Assembly (NCBI GenBank): GCA_964036045.1
Contig: OZ038389.1
Location: 35,792,912 to 35,856,911 of the forward strand
Source of the DNA: Eutreptiella sp. 'Long Island Sound 2002'
Taxonomy: Eukaryota; Euglenozoa; Euglenophyceae; Eutreptiales; Eutreptiaceae
Reading direction: 5' to 3'
DNA length: 64,000 bases
Shown: positions 50,043 to 59,480 of the stretch, one piece after another
Numbering within the stretch: the stretch's first letter is position 1
Layout: each line of letters starts with the position of its first letter
Position numbers and translations under genes: made by a program
The notes under the pieces: model-generated
What the model was told of the DNA's origin: nothing
What the model saw: only the letters and a program-made list of their open reading frames with translations
Databases searched by the model: none

Positions 50043-51192
50043 ACATTCAGGCGAAAAATTTTCTAGTGCCGAGCTGAAAAATCTGATTTTTGACAAGATC
50101 CCCTCAGAAACCGCCGCCACCCTTCGGAATCGACAGTCCGAAGAAAAGGTTAAGACCTGGTGGGCGGAGATCGATGGCTTTGACGCCTCGGCCAACCGGT
50201 TTACCGTCAGGGAGGCACTTCAAAAGTGCTCCCCCACGTCGTTTACCAAGGTGAAATTCACTGAAAACACGTGGAAATTCAAGTTTAATGAACACGAGGA
50301 TCGGGACTTGTTTGTCCAAGTCCTCAACAGGGGAGTAAGTTTCCACGGCAATCGCCTGAAGGCCAGGAACTGGGTGTTTTCGTTCACTCCGCAAGAACTG
50401 TGGGAAGAGGTTGAGAGGCTCGCTGACGCCGCCAATCAAAATTTCCATGAGGGTCTTGGGGGAAACAGTAATACCCAACAAAACACCCAAAATGGGGCCC
50501 AAAAGGGCAACAAAAAGGTGAATGACACCCGGAATGTTCAGGATCATTGTAGCATCTGTCTTCTTCTAGGTTCTACGAACCGAGCTAAGACGCATTCCAC
50601 TGCTAATCACCGATGGTCTGCTTACGATCACAAGGTGATTGGTGAAAATGTCAGTAATCCTCAGAATTCAGACAGGAATGACAGACAGGTGCATGGTGCC
50701 AAGGGGGGAAAGGGTAATTCGACTCCCTCCGGTGGGAACAAAAACACTGGAGGCCCTGGCGGGTCCCAAGGCAAGGGGAATCGGACTCCATCCGGCTCCG
50801 GTGGGCAGCCAAACGGCCAGACAGGTCCCAATGTCAACACCGGAGGCGGAAATCGAAATCCAGGCCAAACCCCTCAATCCGGTACAAACAAAGGAAATGC
50901 TCCAGGATCACAGGGTAAGGGTAAGGGAAATCCTTCAGGAACCCCCTTCTCTGGTAAGGGCAGAGGGCGTGGCGACGGTGGTGGCCCATCATCCGGCGGC
51001 CGTGGCCGTGGACGTGGAAAGGGAAACCATCGTGTGGATCAGGTCTCAGGTGCAGACCAGGTGTCTGATGCGGATCGAGATTACGTCGAAAATGCTCTGA
51101 ATCCAGCGGATGATCCGTTCCAAGATGAATGGATCGACGAAACAGGTTGTGTTCACAATGTTAACGCAGCCGCTGGAGGTCAGAACGCCTAG
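49993..51192 (+). CDS. Gag C-terminal part (C)
   Basis: Open in the pol frame. End of capsid (ELKNLIFDKIPSETAATLR), a possible zinc-binding CSIC...HSTANH region in place of a classic CCHC knuckle, then a long Gly/Asn/Gln-rich stretch and an RGG-like tail (GRGRGDGG, GRGRGRGKG). Such tails bind RNA. Ends at TAG 51190-51192. Confidence 0.7.
   Translation, partial: SCTDKRQRFWNLVEESEHSGEKFSSAELKNLIFDKIPSETAATLRNRQSEEKVKTWWAEIDGFDASANRFTVREALQKCSPTSFTKVKFTENTWKFKFNEHEDRDLFVQVLNRGVSFHGNRLKARNWVFSFTPQELWEEVERLADAANQNFHEGLGGNSNTQQNTQNGAQKGNKKVNDTRNVQDHCSICLLLGSTNRAKTHSTANHRWSAYDHKVIGENVSNPQNSDRNDRQVHGAKGGKGNSTPSGGNKNTGGPGGSQGKGNRTPSGSGGQPNGQTGPNVNTGGGNRNPGQTPQSGTNKGNAPGSQGKGKGNPSGTPFSGKGRGRGDGGGPSSGGRGRGRGKGNHRVDQVSGADQVSDADRDYVENALNPADDPFQDEWIDETGCVHNVNAAAGGQNA
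51190..51192 (+). other. Single in-frame TAG between gag and pol (C)
   Basis: Codons GCC TAG GGG AGC. Gag and pol are in one frame; the pol side has no further stop for 1728 codons. Resembles the UAG-G arrangement of gammaretroviral readthrough. Confidence 0.7.
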
Positions 51193-54100
51193 GGGAGCCA
51201 CGAAAATCGTCCCTCCCCAGGCGATTTCAGGCATGATCCCCAAATTCCGGACCGACCATTACTTGATGTAGGGTCGCTTGTCTCCTCTCCCCTGGATCCG
51301 GCAGCGGATCCTTCTGTTGTAGTGGACGAGGTTGGTGTACAGTCCAAGCACAGGGCTCGTCAGTTTGTCACAAAGCTGTGGGTCTCTGATTGCAAGGGAA
51401 ATTTCCACCTCGCCACTTTTTTGTGTGACAATGGATCAGAGGTAAATCTCCAATCCAACTCCTTCTTACCCGACGACTGCGTGTTTGAATCGCCTCATCC
51501 TGTTACCCTCGAGGGAGTTTCTGGACATTCTCTCGCAGGTGGGCAACGCGGTTGTTATATATCCACCCATTTGGTCGCTCAAGACCTTTGGGAAGAGCAA
51601 AATGTGGAAGAAGTTGTCCTTAAGGATGACTACTTCTACCGTGCTGACATAAAGTATGACCTTTATTTGGGGCATCCTTGGCTTCGCAAGAACAGGGTAG
51701 CGCCCGTAGGTCATCGCCGTTGTTTTTTGCTGGAGTCAGGTCCCTTGGAGCGTCCTGAATTTCGTTTTTTGCACGCAGGGTTTAAAAGTGCAGAAGAATT
51801 TTTGAAGCAAAAAGTGACACCAAAATTTGGTGAAGATGTCACCATTGCAGAGGTGAATGGGAGTGCCGATTACTCCCAAGAGTTAGAATGTCTTCGTAGG
51901 GACTCCCAGCCACGACGCCCTTCGCGTTGGCACTCTTCATCCTACAGAGTTGTCGACAAATGGCGCGATGCAATTTGTGAATACTTTCATGAACATCATT
52001 CATTTTGGCCACAGTATGATGCATTTGCTAACCGTATGAACAAGCGCTTTGACAAGCACTTCAGCGACGCTTGGACCCACAAATGGGACAAGAAGTTGTG
52101 GATTAATCCTCCGTTTCACTTAATCCAGCAGGTCATCCACAAAATCAAGCAAGATAAAACCCAGGCAATTTTGGTTGTGCCCTTGTGGGACGACAAGCCT
52201 TGGTTTCAGGAATTACAGGACATTTGTGTAGATTACATCGAACATCCCAGGAAGATTAAGCTGTATGCCAGGGACGACACAGGTCCCCTGCCACAGCGGT
52301 TCTGGAGTTCGCTTGCATTCCTGGTGGATGGAAAGCTTTCTGACTCTAATTCTGCTGATTCTAGTACAGATTCCTGTGTTGGGTCTGAATCTGAGGTTGA
52401 GCGTGGTACTGATGATGAATCTATTTTTTCTGATTTTTGTCCGTCAGATACCCAAGGTGATTCAACGTCTAATGGATCCGCCTCGTCTCCCTCTTCCCCA
52501 ATACGGTCGACATCGAAAAGAATCTTCAGTGCACGGGCGAGGAAAAATCTCCAATCGCGCCGCAAATTCAGAGTTTTTTATGAAAAACCCCCTGTGGAAG
52601 CTTTCATGGATCCTTTCGAGGAGCTGGATCGCGAAGAAAATCTCTGGGAGTTCGACACAAGACCCACCTATCTTCAAGAGGCAGTGGATACGGACCTGTT
52701 TAGGGACATCCGTAAGAAGATTCTTCCTGCCAAAGCCGAAGAAGTCGCCAAAGTTTTTTCGACAGTAATTCCTGGCGATCAGGTGGACACTGAATTGTGT
52801 TCCAAGTCCAGAGAAAAGATTTTTGAGGAACGGAAGGACACAACCCTTTCAGGGAAGTTGATCAAAGACCCCCCTGTCCGTGGACAGTTCGGTGAAGCCT
52901 TCATCGAGCTTCGTGAAGGGTACAAGGCAAAAAAACAGCGCCCTTATGAAAATCATGGACACAAACATGAGATTCTCAGAAAAATCATCGAGAGAAATCT
53001 CAGGGAATTTGGTTGGCTTGAGGGTTGTATGACCAGCGAATGGTGCTGTTCACCCTTCACAGTCCCGAAGCCACCGCCTGCAGACCAGAACACCATTGAT
53101 GGTTGGCGAATGGTGGTTGATTTTCGCAATCTCAACGCCGAAACAAAGGCGGATTCACACCCCCTGCCCCTCATTGAGGAGGAAATCGCCAAGAGGGCAA
53201 GAGGTCGTTTGTTCTCTGTGCTGGATCTCCGTCACGGCTTTCACCAAATGCCGTTGAGGAAGGACAGCAGACCTCTCACCTGTATGTGCACGCCATGTGG
53301 CCCAGTCCAATGGACCGTCATGCCCATGGGATTGAAGAACGCCCCCTCATTTTTTCAAAGAATGATGGAGGATGTGCTGTTCACAACCCATCCGGAGCTT
53401 CGTGCCTTCGTGAGTGTGTACATAGATGACATAATCATCGCGACGGAGGGGGAGGGACTAACCGAAGCCGAGCTGGTGGCCCTACATGAGAAGCAGCTGA
53501 ACCAAGTTTTGGATATTCTTGACGCCAATCAGCTGATTTGTGGGCCAAAGAAGGGAAAATTGTTTTTAAAATCAGTCGAATTTTGTGGTTCTCTCCTAGA
53601 GAATGGCACTCGACGACCCAGTCCAGGGAAGCTCGTCGCTATTCAGAAGTGGAAGCGCCCTGAGACGATCACGGAGTTGAGAGGATTCCTGGGTTGTTGC
53701 AATTTTTACCACACTTTTGTGCCGAATTATGCCAAATTTGCTGCCCCCCTCACTGAATTATTGAAGGTAGGGAGAGATGCGGGCAAGGCAGGTTCAAAGG
53801 TTCGCGTCAAGTGGACTGACGAGTGCGAGGAGGCCTTCCATCACTTGAAGGCAGCCCTCTGCGAAGTCGCCACGTTGCATGTGCCCCAATTTGACCGACC
53901 CTTCTACATTAGAACCGACGCATCTAGGTACGCGATCGGAGCTGTCCCTGAACAGGTTGATGAAGCCACCGGCGATCATTACCCTCTTGCATTTTGGTCA
54001 CGGAAGCTAGCCCCACGCCAAATGCAATGGTCGCCGCGTGAGCAAGAGACTTACGCCATCATCTGTGCTTTAAAAAAGTACCAATCGTGGGTGGGCACCA

Positions 54101-56376
54101 ATCGAGTCGAGGTCCTGACGGATCATCGATCTCTGGAGTATTGGGCCACTGAACACATTGATACTGTCGCGAGCCCAGCTGGTCGACGGGCCAGATGGCA
54201 CGAATTTCTCTCTCTGTTTGACCTCCACGTGTCGTATTTGCCTGGAAAACATAACACGGTAGCGGATGCTCTGAGCCGATGGGCTTACCCCGCCTCAGAG
54301 GGGCTGCAAAGTACCAACATCCATGGCACGGAGCAGGACCGCCATGTAATCATCGAATGGGATCAGGAAGAAAAGAAACTCATTCGACGTGCATGCATGC
54401 AGTGCGCTGTCAAGCAGCACGCATTGCCGTGTCACGACATCACGGCCATCACAGATCCGGCGCATGCTCACGAGATCTGCACCAAAACGCTGAAAGTCGT
54501 GGAAAAAGTCACCGATCCCTCTTCAGGGAGTGTGAAACGGTTTGACTATACCCGACGAGTAAGTCGATTTCGGTTGATCGAGGGCATTAAGCGTCGAGAT
54601 CCGGCCAAAACTCCACCCCTGCCTAAAGATTCCCTGATAATCCGTGACTGGACGTCCGATTACCTGCAGGATCCCATGTTTAAAGAGGTCTTTGGAAATC
54701 TCAAATCCAAAGATGCTCACAGGGATGGGATTTTTGCAGAGTACTCGTTGGATGGGGGAAAGCTGTGGATGGAGGGTAAATTGTGTGTGCCAGACGCCCT
54801 AGCCCCCCGAGTGTTAAACTGGTGGCACAAATGGGAGTCCCCCCACGCACATGGCCGTCGACTGTGGTCGATGATTAAGCATAGGTTGTTTGGATCGAGG
54901 CTCTACACTCATTGCATGAAAGTAGCAGCCGGATGTGCCCAATGTGCTGTCTCGACGCCCCCCAGCGCGAAGAAGCACGGCCATCTGAGGCCTCATCCTA
55001 TTCCGGAGCGTCTCTTTAACAGAGTCACCAGTGATTCTTTTTATCTCGGTGAACTCGATGACGAAGAGTGCCATTGGACTAACAAAAAAGTCAATGGTGT
55101 GCTCCTTATTCAGTGCCGTCATTCCGGCTACATTCAAGTGTTGCCTTGCAACATTGAGTCGATGACTGGCAAGGCTGCCGCCAAGTGGTGCGCGCAGACC
55201 TGGATGGGAGGCTGGGACGTCCCATCCGAGGTGGTCACGGATTCAGGCAAAGAGTACACCTCCGAATGGTGGAGAGAATTGTGTGCTCGCCTTGGAATCC
55301 ACCACCTCCGATGTGAAATCCACTCGCATCGAGCGCTGCCTGGCGAAAGAGCCGGCCGCTCAATAATTAATATGCTTCGTAAGGAGCTCGCGAGTGAAAA
55401 GGATTTCCATTGGATGGAAGTTCTCTTCGCATTGCTTCGCCGTTACCACAACACGCCTTTGTATCATGGCCTTTCTCCAAATGAAATTGTCTTTGGACGA
55501 AAGAAGTGTTGGTGGAACATGCCGTTGAATAATCCTCGCCCCTGTAAAGATGCTTCGCTGTTTTTGGACGAAGTCCAACGAGCAGATAAATCTGTGTCGA
55601 AATTAATCGAGAAGCATCAAGCTGACTGGCTTTGGGTTCAAAATCAAGGTCGAAAAAACCCCCACAATTTTGAAGTCGATGATCGAGTTTGGCTTCGAAA
55701 ATCCGAAACCACCCTGGACGGAGATGACAAGCTTCTTCCCTTGTGGGAGGGGCCATTTGCTGTTACAGCGCGTCTTGGTGAGAACAGGTGGAGGATCCGT
55801 GTGGATGTCAGCAGGGAAATTGACGTTTCGGGCGATCGCCTCAAGAGAGAGATCCCCTCCCCCAAGGATCGAGTTAAACCCCTTTTTTGGACTGCAAAAC
55901 ACTTGTCCGATCGGGTAATCGAAGGGGGAAAGTACGAACTCAAGAGGATTGTTGAAGCAAGACGTGACGCCAAGGGCGAATGGGAATTTCTGTGTGAGTG
56001 GAGGGGCTTTGATTCCAGTCACAACAACTGGGAACCAGCCCAATCTTTTGTCCATGGGTACACTAAGGGGTTCATTGACTTCCTCAAGAAGCACCCCGAA
56101 ATTGGAGTACTCCTGACAGATTGTTTGTCGAAACCAGACAGACAAGTGGAGAGCGACGGAAAACGACCTGTGGTGAATCGAGATCCAGCCTTTTATGGCC
56201 CTCAGCAGCCACATTCCAGGGCTGATCCGTCGATCCCCCCTCCTGCGGTCAGGCCAGCCCAGGAGCCAAATGAGGACCAAGCTTCAAGTTCGGCCGCTGA
56301 TCTGCAGCGCCCAAGCCGTACGAGGGCCAGGCCAGACAGGTTGGTGGTCACATGCATTCGTGCTTGGCCGAATTAA
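51193..56376 (+). CDS. Pol polyprotein of element C
   Basis: 1727 codons. Protease-like region near residue 75 with LCDNGSEVNLQ: Asp-Asn-Gly where retropepsins have Asp-Thr/Ser-Gly. Dam-like domain at about 52018-52330: D-A-F-A-N (52018), W-I-N-P-P-F (52099), AILVVPLWDDKPWF; the best-preserved N-P-P motif of the window. An acidic Ser-rich spacer follows. RT: WRMVVDFRNLNAET, SVLDLRHGFHQM and YIDD (53419-53430). RNase H: RTDASRYAIGA, REQETYAIICAL, LTDHRSLEYW and TVADALSRWAYP. Integrase: HAHGRR with CAQC, DDE in VTSDSFYLGE, VVTDSGKEYTSEWW and LPGERAGRSI. Chromodomain about 55933-56100: YELKRIVEARRD to CEWRGFDSSHNNWEPAQSF. All RT, RNase H and integrase catalytic residues present. Confidence 0.93.
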   Translation, partial: GSHENRPSPGDFRHDPQIPDRPLLDVGSLVSSPLDPAADPSVVVDEVGVQSKHRARQFVTKLWVSDCKGNFHLATFLCDNGSEVNLQSNSFLPDDCVFESPHPVTLEGVSGHSLAGGQRGCYISTHLVAQDLWEEQNVEEVVLKDDYFYRADIKYDLYLGHPWLRKNRVAPVGHRRCFLLESGPLERPEFRFLHAGFKSAEEFLKQKVTPKFGEDVTIAEVNGSADYSQELECLRRDSQPRRPSRWHSSSYRVVDKWRDAICEYFHEHHSFWPQYDAFANRMNKRFDKHFSDAWTHKWDKKLWINPPFHLIQQVIHKIKQDKTQAILVVPLWDDKPWFQELQDICVDYIEHPRKIKLYARDDTGPLPQRFWSSLAFLVDGKLSDSNSADSSTDSCVGSESEVERGTDDESIFSDFCPSDTQGDSTSNGSASSPSSPIRSTSKRIFSARARKNLQSRRKFRVFYEKPPVEAFMDPFEELDREENLWEFDTRPTYLQEAVDTDLFRDIRKKILPAKAEEVAKVFSTVIPGDQVDTELCSKSREKIFEERKDTTLSGKLIKDPPVRGQFGEAFIELREGYKAKKQRPYENHGHKHEILRKIIERNLREFGWLEGCMTSEWCCSPFTVPKPPPADQNTIDGWRMVVDFRNLNAETKADSHPLPLIEEEIAKRARGRLFSVLDLRHGFHQMPLRKDSRPLTCMCTPCGPVQWTVMPMGLKNAPSFFQRMMEDVLFTTHPELRAFVSVYIDDIIIATEGEGLTEAELVALHEKQLNQVLDILDANQLICGPKKGKLFLKSVEFCGSLLENGTRRPSPGKLVAIQKWKRPETITELRGFLGCCNFYHTFVPNYAKFAAPLTELLKVGRDAGKAGSKVRVKWTDECEEAFHHLKAALCEVATLHVPQFDRPFYIRTDASRYAIGAVPEQVDEATGDHYPLAFWSRKLAPRQMQWSPREQETYAIICALKKYQSWVGTNRVEVLTDHRSLEYWATEHIDTVASPAGRRARWHEFLSLFDLHVSYLPGKHNTVADALSRWAYPASEGLQSTNIHGTEQDRHVIIEWDQEEKKLIRRACMQCAVKQHALPCHDITAITDPAHAHEICTKTLKVVEKVTDPSSGSVKRFDYTRRVSRFRLIEGIKRRDPAKTPPLPKDSLIIRDWTSDYLQDPMFKEVFGNLKSKDAHRDGIFAEYSLDGGKLWMEGKLCVPDALAPRVLNWWHKWESPHAHGRRLWSMIKHRLFGSRLYTHCMKVAAGCAQCAVSTPPSAKKHGHLRPHPIPERLFNRVTSDSFYLGELDDEECHWTNKKVNGVLLIQCRHSGYIQVLPCNIESMTGKAAAKWCAQTWMGGWDVPSEVVTDSGKEYTSEWWRELCARLGIHHLRCEIHSHRALPGERAGRSIINMLRKELASEKDFHWMEVLFALLRRYHNTPLYHGLSPNEIVFGRKKCWWNMPLNNPRPCKDASLFLDEVQRADKSVSKLIEKHQADWLWVQNQGRKNPHNFEVDDRVWLRKSETTLDGDDKLLPLWEGPFAVTARLGENRWRIRVDVSREIDVSGDRLKREIPSPKDRVKPLFWTAKHLSDRVIEGGKYELKRIVEARRDAKGEWEFLCEWRGFDSSHNNWEPAQSFVHGYTKGFIDFLKKHPEIGVLLTDCLSKPDRQVESDGKRPVVNRDPAFYGPQQPHSRADPSIPPPAVRPAQEPNEDQASSSAADLQRPSRTRARPDRLVVTCIRAWPN

Positions 56377-58007
56377 GGAAGCCATCCTACCACATTCTGC
56401 TCAATCCACTGTTCATTCTTTCTGTTTATGTCATGATGTGGAGAACTGCGAATGTTTGATAATTTGACGTCAATCAACTTTTCTTTGGTCTCCGTTCGGC
56501 AGACAAGGCGTAGATACGCTGACGGAGTGTGCTGCCGTGTTCAGAAAAAACCAAACTCAGGCTTAATTCAGGCAGATTCGGGGTAATCTTGTCTCTGTTG
56601 GTCTGTGCATCTTTGGAATTTGGCTACTCGTGCAGATGGAAGCAAATGTACATAATTAAAACGCTGGCCAGCGACATTCACCCCTACAGGTAACCCCTGT
56701 AGTACTGGCTGCCCTAGAGGCGACGCCAGGAACTCAGATCATACCTTCATTTGCTGTGATGCTAACGCCCAAGACCAGATTCAGATCCAGGATCCTCAAA
56801 TTTACCTTGAATTTCTCAGGTTTGTCCATCATTCTGCCACTGTTGTACGAAACCCAGACGTCAATTGTTCAGACAATCTTCATCTAGGAGCTCTAGGGAC
56901 TTCTAACAGCACCCTCTGAAGTCCGTAAGCTTCGTTGTATTTTTGGCACACGCCAATGTGAGCTCAATTCGACCAGAAACTGTCGAGATTGGTGAATCAA
57001 AGTGTCTTGTGGGACTTCATCGAAGGATTGGCCTTGTCCAAGTCGATTGACACCACCGCCACTGTAAATTCGGTGTCTCTCAGTTATATACTGTCAGTAA
57101 AGTGCCTTCAGCGAACCTTCGGCGCGTTACATGCCAAGGATCCAGGGCCAGCATGTCCCATCATGATGCATCATCACATGATCCACATTTTGATAGAATC
57201 TGTTAGATGGTCGCGAACCAACGTGCCGGAAAGCACAATTGAGCTGAATAAACGACAATATATATTAACTTTAGTCTAAACGAAGGTGTTGGTAGTTTCA
57301 GTTGTACACATTCCGCTTCATTTCACCTTCATCTCAGGGAATTTATTCATGTTAGGACAATTTAGATTGATTACCTTGTCATCTCCTATCATTCCTTGAA
57401 GATCTGTTTCGATCTAAGTGAACAGAAGAGCATCTCTACCTTCGGTGGTTCACTTAGGGTCTGTAGACCACATGTGTATTTGTTTAACCTCTCTGTGATT
57501 GCTTAATCCCCTCAATCTCTGCTCAAATTCATTCTCATTTTTGCTGAATCTTGTGATCATCCACCAGATGCGCCAAATCTGAGCCACATGCTGTACTTTT
57601 CAGAACGAGAAAAGCGGGATAACACGATGTAGAGTTCGGCGAGGACACCGTAGCGTGCCCGCGACAGCGAAACTGTGCCAGAGCGCTGAGATGTCACTCC
57701 AATTCTTGATCCCCCCACTCAATCCATCAATAATCTACCTCATTCTCAACCAATGCATGGTTTGGTATCGATTCTCGATACGTTTACATGCTTTTTAGCC
57801 CCTGACCTAATGTTTTACTGCACGGAGGACTGTTCGTCACTTCTCATTCTGTCTCATTTCAGGTTCATCCACCCTGATTCAGTGCCAATTCAGCCCAAAT
57901 CAGGTCAGATCAAGCAGATTTCTCCCCATCGAGGCTACATTTCTATGTTTTTCTGGGACTTACCCGCACTACGTTCTTCGTTGACGTAGCGACACACCCC
58001 AGTGTGT
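56377..58007 (+). other. Long 3' untranslated region of element C
   Basis: 1.6 kb between pol stop and polypurine tract without a recognisable gene; longest frame 96 codons. Could hold an RNA export or packaging signal, or an env-position gene that has been lost; nothing in the sequence decides. Confidence 0.5.
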
Positions 58008-58021
58008 TTTTGGAGGGGGAG
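58008..58021 (+). other. Polypurine tract (C)
   Basis: GGAGGGGGAG immediately before the 3' LTR TGTAAG; primer for plus-strand DNA synthesis. Confidence 0.8.
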
Positions 58022-58553
58022 TGTAAGTGCGGCTAGCCCCATCTGCTCAGATTTTCAGACATTCTGCCCAGATTGGCTACATTTTGGACATTTTCTTTGC
58101 TTCGGCGGAATTGCCGCCTCGCAGCTCAGTCACAGGATATTTCCTATATATTTCTGATATGCCGGATTTGATTCCGCGGTCCATTTCCCGTAAATCCGCC
58201 GCATTCCGCTATTTTAGCTGGAATCGCCATTTGCCGCTGGCGCGCGCTCGCGGGCCTGATCGGCCATACAATTTTACATAAATGGATTATTTAAATTCAT
58301 TCGGACAGTTTTGGACACTCAGATGTATTTAGAATAATTCCCCTCAATTTTCTTCATAGACTGGGATTTTCTGCCGGACCACAATCAGCATGGATCTTGC
58401 TTCTGTTGTCGCTGCTCTCGCCTCCGTTGGTGTCCGAGTGTCCGGTTCTACCCCCAATAACAACATCCAGGGAGACTCCTCGCGTGCCTGCCCCACTGGT
58501 CTTGCCGGCCCCGAGCCCTCCGGCACCCACAACGACCCAGGGCAGCACTTTCA
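58022..58553 (+). repeat. Element C 3' LTR (532 bp)
   Basis: One mismatch to the 5' LTR. Its ATG (58390) opens an 87-codon frame running into the flanking B element by chance. Confidence 0.95.
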
Positions 58554-58558
58554 GTACT
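58554..58558. repeat. Target-site duplication of element C, right
   Basis: GTACT directly after the LTR CA end. Confidence 0.9.
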
Positions 58559-59480
58559 GCATGGTCTCCTGCATGAACTCACACTTCTCCAGCTTGAGTC
58601 GTGTGTGGTTCTCCTGGCAGACCGCAAAGAACTCACCCAAGAGGATTAGGTGATCCTCCTGGGTATTGGTCCCGAGGCATACATCGTCGATGTGAGCCTC
58701 CATCTGGGCACCACGGGATATGAGCTCCTGCACCTTAGGTCTCCTTCGTAGGATGGACAAGATCTTGTTCATCAGCTCTTGGAATAGAGCGGGTGCGTTA
58801 GCCACGCCAAACGGCATGACCTTCCACTTGAACACCCTCCCCTGAGGGGTGATGAAGGCCAGTAGTTCCTGTGCGTTGGGCGTCAGGTCGACTTGCCAGA
58901 ATCCGCTCCTCTTGTCCATTTTGTTCTTGTAGCGACAGGAGGCTATCTTCTCCAGGGTAGACTCCATATTGGGAATGGACCCTGAGTGGTTCAGCGTTTT
59001 CTTGTTCAGCTCTCCGTAGTCCACTACCAGCCGTTTGGCTGTAGACCCAGGTTTAGCCACCAGGAAACAGGGGCTGCAGTGTAGGGGGTAGTCCCTGTCC
59101 TTGTACTCCAGGACTAGGCCAGCGTCGATACATTCTTGTATCTGTCGCTCAATCTCGTCGGCCTGCTCTTTAGGAGCTGGGTAGGGTCTCCTCCGGATCT
59201 TGTGACCCACGAACTCGGGTTTCAGCTTGAGGTCCATCTGTACCAGCTTGTCACATGAGGCTGGAGGGGGTAGTTCTCCGAACACCTCCAGATAGGTCCT
59301 TATAAGCTTCTGTACCCGCGGGTTTAATACCTTGATCTTGTCCTCCATGTCCTCGTCAGAGTGTAAGTTGCTTGCCCCCTGAGTAATAGACGTCGGGAGG
59401 TGGTCCTCCACCGACTCTTCGCCCGTGAGAGTGTCCTTCAGCCCTTGGTAGGCATATAGAAGGTCTCTTAGGCGGCTCAA
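58554..59480 (-). CDS. RT N-terminal part (B, copy 2, distal piece)
   Basis: Intact RT fingers and palm: CSPCFLVAKPGSTAKRL, VDYGELNKKTLNHSG, KMDKRSGFWQVDL, FKWKVMPFGVANAPALFQEL and the H-I-D-D box. Joins 47796 across element C when one GTACT is removed (EFMQETMQY then GFDVGYGWWTP). Similarity to copy 1 ends at about 59480, in the linker before RT, so the 5' half of this copy is missing. Confidence 0.85.

Larger units (their letters stand above)
47797..58553 (+). mobile_element. Element C, complete chromovirus
   Basis: 10757 bp with matching 532-bp LTRs, 5-bp target duplication GTACT, iMet-type PBS, gag, single TAG, pol (protease, Dam-like, RT, RNase H, integrase, chromodomain), 1.6-kb untranslated region and polypurine tract. 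Inserted in the RT of B copy 2, opposite in direction. One LTR mismatch indicates a very recent insertion. Gag has one TGA and one frame change; pol is uninterrupted. Confidence 0.95.
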
